Source: CADEED01 sp963842515 (GTDB taxonomy: Bacteria > Pseudomonadota > Gammaproteobacteria > Steroidobacterales > Steroidobacteraceae). Taken from it: DNA of 64,000 bases. The translations under genes were made by a program, and so were the position numbers. Location: assembly GCA_963842515.1 (NCBI GenBank), contig CAWJGO010000004.1, forward strand, positions 95,432 through 159,431, written 5' to 3'. Below the pieces are notes generated by a model that was not told the DNA's origin, ran no database searches, and worked only from the letters and a program-made list of their open reading frames with translations. The stretch's first letter is position 1. Each line of letters opens with the position of its first letter. Of the stretch, positions 60,674-64,000 are shown one piece after another.

Positions 60674-61741
60674 TTGACGACTCGCCGTGAGTTTCTCACT
60701 CATGCCACTGCTGCCGGTGTCTTGGCCGCAGCATCCGATCAGATCGCCGATGCGTCGAAAGCTGGTACCAACCAAGCTGACTCGAAGGTCGCACATGCGG
60801 GTGTCGTTCAAACTGTGCTGGGACCGATCGACGCGTCGAAGCTCGGCTTCACATTGACGCACGAGCACATCTGTCGCTGCCCGTTGAAAGTCTTCGGCGA
60901 TCGGGCAAGTGCCGTCGCGAAAGCCGTCGACAAGCTCAAGGAGGCGCGAGATGCCGGCGTCGACACGGTCGTCGATGCCACGCCTTTTGACGTCGAGCGC
61001 GACATCCGCTTCGGCGAAGAGGTCTCACGAAAGTCTGGAATGCAGATTGTTGCGTGCACCGGGCAACATTTCTTTGCGCCCGAATCTCTCAACAAACGAA
61101 CAGTCGAAGAGATCACCGAGACCTTCATCCGCGAAATCGAACGCGGGATCGATGGCACGGACATCAAGGCGGGTGTCATCAAGGTCGCGGCCCGCTCTGG
61201 CGCCATGACGCCCGCCGAAGAAAAACTTTTCAGGGCCGCGGCGCGTGCCAGCAAGGCCACCGGGATTCCCGTCGCAACACACACCAATTCGAGCGAACGC
61301 GGCGGTGAGGCGCAAGCCGCAATCTTTGAAGCCGAAGGCTTGAGCTCCACCAGGGTGTCGTTTGGGCACAGCAACGACACCGACGACATGGATTACCTCA
61401 CGCGTCTTGCCAAACGCGGATACACGCTCGGCATGGACCATGCCTTCTGGGGACAGGCTCCCGGGGCGGAGTTGTCCTGGCAAAGACGCGTGGAATGCAT
61501 CAAGCAACTCATCGACGCCGGCTTCGTCGATCGGCTGTTTCTATCCAACGACTGGGTGTTCGGAGACGTAGAGCGGGACAAGGTCAATCCGGATGGGCTG
61601 CTGTACACCACCCGAAAGACGATTCCCTATCTGAAACAGATCGGGGTATCGCAACGGGATATCCGTGCCATTACGGTCGAAAATCCCAAAAGCTTTTTCA
61701 GTCGCAGCAAAGCGCCGCTTCGCGATGGAGATTGCTGCTAG
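60674..61741 (+). CDS. Phosphotriesterase-family metallohydrolase, Tat-exported
   Basis: 355 residues from the TTG at 60674, chosen because AGGGGAA lies 6 bases upstream and the product then begins with the Tat motif TTRREFLTHATAAGVLAAAS; a TTG at 60635 is the alternative. All phosphotriesterase metal ligands are visible: TLTHEHICRC (HxH), the carbamylated-lysine position AGVIKVAARSG, His in VATHTNSSE, His in SFGHSNDTDD, and Asp in LFLSNDWVFGD. Members act as lactonases (some acyl-homoserine lactones) or phosphotriesterases. It is divergent from the BlaI-controlled operon and ends 62 bp before the right direct repeat, so it is the last cargo gene of the putative island. Confidence 0.9.
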   Translation: MTTRREFLTHATAAGVLAAASDQIADASKAGTNQADSKVAHAGVVQTVLGPIDASKLGFTLTHEHICRCPLKVFGDRASAVAKAVDKLKEARDAGVDTVVDATPFDVERDIRFGEEVSRKSGMQIVACTGQHFFAPESLNKRTVEEITETFIREIERGIDGTDIKAGVIKVAARSGAMTPAEEKLFRAAARASKATGIPVATHTNSSERGGEAQAAIFEAEGLSSTRVSFGHSNDTDDMDYLTRLAKRGYTLGMDHAFWGQAPGAELSWQRRVECIKQLIDAGFVDRLFLSNDWVFGDVERDKVNPDGLLYTTRKTIPYLKQIGVSQRDIRAITVENPKSFFSRSKAPLRDGDCC

Positions 61742-61803
61742 TGCGATCCGCTTTGCGGACTTCCTGTTGGTGTGTCCAGACCGGGTGCTTCGGATTCGGG
61801 ATC

Positions 61804-61914
61804 GCTCATCGCAGTATCGGCCGAATTTTCGGCGAAACTCCCCGCTGATTTTGTGGCGGCGAGATGCGACCATCGTCAACGCTGGTCGAAAAATTGGTGG
61901 GGAGAGAGAGATTC
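61804..61914. repeat. Right direct repeat (att-like)
   Basis: Same orientation as 50086-50195, about 92 percent identical by eye. Most differences are C/T or G/A transitions, as expected of old repeats. The identical core includes GGCGAAACTCCCCGCTGAT and TTGTGGCGGCGAGATGCGAC. Confidence 0.75.
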
Positions 61915-61922
61915 GAACTCGG
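61895..61922 (-). pseudogene. tRNA 3'-end fragment (T-arm, acceptor strand, CCA)
   Basis: Minus strand CCGAG-TTCGAAT-CTCTC-TCTCCCC-A-CCA: a T-loop TTCGAAT, 5-nt stem strands (three of five pairs intact), 7-nt acceptor strand, discriminator and encoded CCA in exactly tRNA spacing. The matching 5' acceptor (GGGGAGA), D-arm and anticodon are not found within 90 bp, so this is a 3' fragment rather than a gene. Possibly from a serine-type tRNA, but identity cannot be fixed. Confidence 0.55.
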
Positions 61923-62287
61923 GCGGTGGGTGAATGGAATCAGTAAGTTGCTGAAGCGAAACGACGCATGCGTCCCCTCTGATCCCCCTAACTCCCCATA
62001 TTTGTCACCAGATTTGCCACCAGAGTCTGTTGCAAGATGCGTCGGCTGCCTCATCGACTGACATCGGTCGGATCCCGCTCCAATTTTCCAAGTTGCGGCT
62101 CCATGCAAAATTCACTGTACGCCCGTTGACAGCCCGGCAAGAGATTCGTAAACGCGATGTGGAAGTAGGTGGAACCTGCGAGCCTGGGCATCAAAACCCG
62201 TGATACCCGGCACCTGATCGATGATGACAAGCGATGTGGCGGCCATGTTGCTAGAGTCATGCGACACCCATCGTCCAAGAGGAATTC

Positions 62288-63892
62288 GTGAGCTCTCGTC
62301 GTAACATCCTGACTGGCGCAGTGGCCGGCGCGTTCGGCCTGACTGCGCTCCCGCATTTGAGTGGCGCTTCCTCATCCACCGAGAAACGTCCGGCACCAAC
62401 TTGGCGCCGCGGCAAAGAGAACCAGCGTCTCGCCGACCTCGGCAATGGCACCTTCCTGAATCCCGTTCTTGCCGGCGACTACGCGGACCCCACCGTCTTG
62501 CGCGACGGTGACGAGTACTACATGACGAATACGTCGCACGATGCGACGCCAGGCATCGTCCTGTGGCGGTCAACGGACCTCGTGAACTGGGCGCCGATTG
62601 GCCCGATTTTGAAGAAGCCCATCGGCTCCGTGTGGGCGATGGACCTGATCAAGCACGACGGCCGTTATTTCCTGTACATCCCTGCAACTCCCCAGGGCCG
62701 GCAGACCATCATGGTGATGCATTCGGACCGCATCGATTCGGGCTGGAGCGAGCCGATCGATCTCGCCATACCGCGCATCGATCCTGGCCATGTGGTCGGT
62801 GAAGACGGCAAACGCTACCTCTTCTTCAACGGCGGTAGCCGCGTCCGATTGACCGATGACGGGCTGGCACTGGATGGCACCTTGGTTGAGGGCGCATACG
62901 AGCTTTGGCGTTACCCGGATGACTGGGTGGTCGAGATGTACGCGCCCGAAGGCCCCAAGTTCTTCTGGAAGGACGGCTATCTCTACTTGGTCGCCGCGGT
63001 CGGCGGCACCGCGGGCCCCGCCACCAGCCATATGGTCGTCATCTCGCGCTCGCGTTCGGTACTCGGTCCGTGGGAACAGTGTCCGCACAACCCCATCGTC
63101 CGCACGAAATCAGACCTCGAGCCCTGGTGGTCGCGGGGCCATGCCACGTTGCTCGAAGATCCGACGCGTCAGTGGTGGATGGTCTACCACGGTTACGAAA
63201 ATGGTTACCGCACGCTTGGCCGCCAAGTCCTTCTTGAACCCGTCTCGTGGGACAAAGATGGCTGGCCACATGCGATGGGCGGAGATCTGTCGCGCGCTCT
63301 CCCCAAGCCCATGGCCACCAGGTCCGCGCCGGTCGAGCAAATCCTGTCCGACGATTTTTCGACCGATCGGCTCGGCACGGTGTGGCGATTCCACAAACCG
63401 AAGAGCGATGAGCTTGCGCGGGTCCAGCGATCAAATGGTTACATGACTCTCAAAGCCAAAGGAACCTCACCATCGGACTCCTCGCCGTTGGCGATGATTC
63501 CTGGAGACCGTGCGTACGAAGTCCAGGTGACGCTCGAGCCGACTGGTGGCGTTGAGGGAGGACTCCTCTTCTTCTATAACGAACGCGCCTACGTGGGTTG
63601 CGGTTTCGACGGCAGCAAGCTGTCGACGTATGTGTATGGGGAGCGGCACGACTGGCTGCGAATCGAATTGAAAGCAACGCGCGTCACGTTTCGATTCACG
63701 AACGACCATCAGGTCGTGACGATGCATTACCGCAGCGGTGATGGCGCCTGGATCAAACACCCATGGCAGTTGGAAGTGTCGGGTATGCACCAAAACGTGC
63801 TCGGCTCGTTCTTGAGTCTGCGGCCCGCATTGTTTGCATGCGGCGCCGGTGAGGTGAGGTTTCGAGAGTTCCGATATCGGGGCTTGATGTAA
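62288..63892 (+). CDS. Glycoside hydrolase family 43-like enzyme, exported
   Basis: 534 residues with GTG start at 62288 (AAGAGGAATTC upstream). The N terminus SSRRNILTGAVAGAFGLTAL is a Tat-type signal. The five-bladed propeller shows the GH43 triad pattern: nucleophile-side Asp in VLAGDYADPTVLRDGDEYYM, pKa-modulating Asp in VWAMDLIKHDGRYFLYIP, and general-acid Glu in YAPEGPKFFWKDGYLYLV. A C-terminal beta-sandwich domain (about 350-534, LSDDFSTDRLGTVWRFHKP, GGLLFFYNERAYVGCGFDG) resembles the DUF1349/CBM-like module of GH43 xylosidases and arabinosidases. Periplasmic hemicellulose or pectin side-chain cleavage is likely. It lies just outside the right direct repeat. Confidence 0.92.
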   Translation: MSSRRNILTGAVAGAFGLTALPHLSGASSSTEKRPAPTWRRGKENQRLADLGNGTFLNPVLAGDYADPTVLRDGDEYYMTNTSHDATPGIVLWRSTDLVNWAPIGPILKKPIGSVWAMDLIKHDGRYFLYIPATPQGRQTIMVMHSDRIDSGWSEPIDLAIPRIDPGHVVGEDGKRYLFFNGGSRVRLTDDGLALDGTLVEGAYELWRYPDDWVVEMYAPEGPKFFWKDGYLYLVAAVGGTAGPATSHMVVISRSRSVLGPWEQCPHNPIVRTKSDLEPWWSRGHATLLEDPTRQWWMVYHGYENGYRTLGRQVLLEPVSWDKDGWPHAMGGDLSRALPKPMATRSAPVEQILSDDFSTDRLGTVWRFHKPKSDELARVQRSNGYMTLKAKGTSPSDSSPLAMIPGDRAYEVQVTLEPTGGVEGGLLFFYNERAYVGCGFDGSKLSTYVYGERHDWLRIELKATRVTFRFTNDHQVVTMHYRSGDGAWIKHPWQLEVSGMHQNVLGSFLSLRPALFACGAGEVRFREFRYRGLM

Positions 63893-63966
63893 CGGTGGAT
63901 CCAGTGGCCAACGTGCGTGCCGTTTAGGAGAGAGCGCGGTCGGGCACCACCGCGGGAGTTGAAGAC

Positions 63967-64000
63967 ATGACGGCGAAGAAGCGAAAGGCGAAGGCAGCGG
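63967..64000 (+). CDS. Start of a lysine-rich protein (partial, cut by window edge)
   Basis: ATG at 63967 follows GGGAGTTGAAGAC. The visible codons give MTAKKRKAKAA, a Lys/Ala-rich start like those of histone-like or nucleic-acid-binding tails. Eleven residues are too few to classify. Confidence 0.4.
   Translation, partial: MTAKKRKAKAA

Larger units (their letters stand above)
50086..61914. mobile_element. Putative ancient genomic island bounded by tRNA-3'-end direct repeats
   Basis: An 11.8-kb segment lies between two same-orientation 110-bp repeats that each end in a tRNA-acceptor-like sequence, the classic footprint of tyrosine-integrase insertion at a tRNA 3' end. Inside is a truncated P4-type integrase (56321-56590) and cargo-like modules: RegB/RegA plus copper uptake, a BlaI/M56/hydrolase set and a phosphotriesterase-family enzyme. 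No intact integrase or full tRNA remains, and the integrase lies mid-segment, so the region may be two or more elements stacked at one site and later eroded. The repeat is seen directly; the island interpretation is inference. Confidence 0.5.
61742..62287. other. 546-bp stretch without a gene: right island boundary
   Basis: Contains the right direct repeat (61804-61914) and tRNA 3' end (61895-61922). After this come repetitive-looking bits TTTGTCACCAG / TTTGCCACCAG at about 62000-62025 and the promoter region of the GH43 gene. Frames here lack starts and recognisable products. AGAGG at 62278-62282 is the ribosome site of the GH43 gene. Confidence 0.5.

Overview
The window is GC-rich, gene-dense DNA from a Gram-negative bacterium. 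It carries two TonB-dependent receptors, an autotransporter with an extended type V signal peptide, RegB/RegA-type regulators and several twin-arginine signals. The gene content fits a gammaproteobacterium of the Steroidobacter/Nevskia/Xanthomonas kind; that placement is an inference from gene style, since no marker gene is present.

Layout. 1-3649 (minus): a DUF1501 / planctomycete-type cytochrome (PSD1) gene pair, cut by the left edge. 3804-7700 (minus): YIP1 - HlyD/MacA adaptor - LolD-like ATPase - MacB-like permease operon. 7767-12910 (minus): a YtrA-type GntR repressor, ABC ATPase, membrane protein and serine hydrolase/LolA-like fusion, with an inverted-repeat operator at 12929-12960. 13105-17098 (plus): amidohydrolase followed by a NatA/NatB-like ABC exporter. 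17170-20298: AraC regulator, ABM monooxygenase-like protein and three related SnoaL-like units. 20295-31095: a carbohydrate-acid catabolic locus (beta-helix enzyme, FAH hydrolase, DHRS6-like dehydrogenase, MFS transporter, enolase-superfamily dehydratase, TonB receptor, FadR-type regulator, D-2-hydroxyacid dehydrogenase), best matching a non-phosphorylative deoxy-sugar pathway of the L-fuconate type. 31109-31640: gene remnants. 31687-39382: two divergent MEDS-protein / hybrid-histidine-kinase modules sharing a 407-bp intergenic region.

39414-49620 (minus): a TPR-sulfotransferase gene followed after 40 bp by a 2874-residue autotransporter. The passenger contains a near-perfect internal DNA duplication (two copies of about 1145 bp, 2112 bp apart) and covarying cysteine pairs. 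50086-61914: a segment bounded by imperfect direct repeats of about 110 bp, each ending in a tRNA 3'-end-like sequence. It contains a decayed P4-type integrase, a RegB/RegA redox two-component system with a copper-uptake set (small lipoprotein, PepSY membrane protein, TonB receptor), a BlaI/M56/serine-hydrolase module with palindromic operators, and a phosphotriesterase-family enzyme. It looks like an old genomic island. 62288-63892: a GH43-type glycosidase outside the right repeat, then the first codons of a lysine-rich protein at the right edge.

The most unusual items are the mirrored MEDS-kinase modules, the sulfotransferase-autotransporter operon with its duplicated, cysteine-paired passenger, the tRNA-end-flanked island joining redox sensing to copper uptake, and an enolase-superfamily dehydratase lacking the usual Asp-His dyad.
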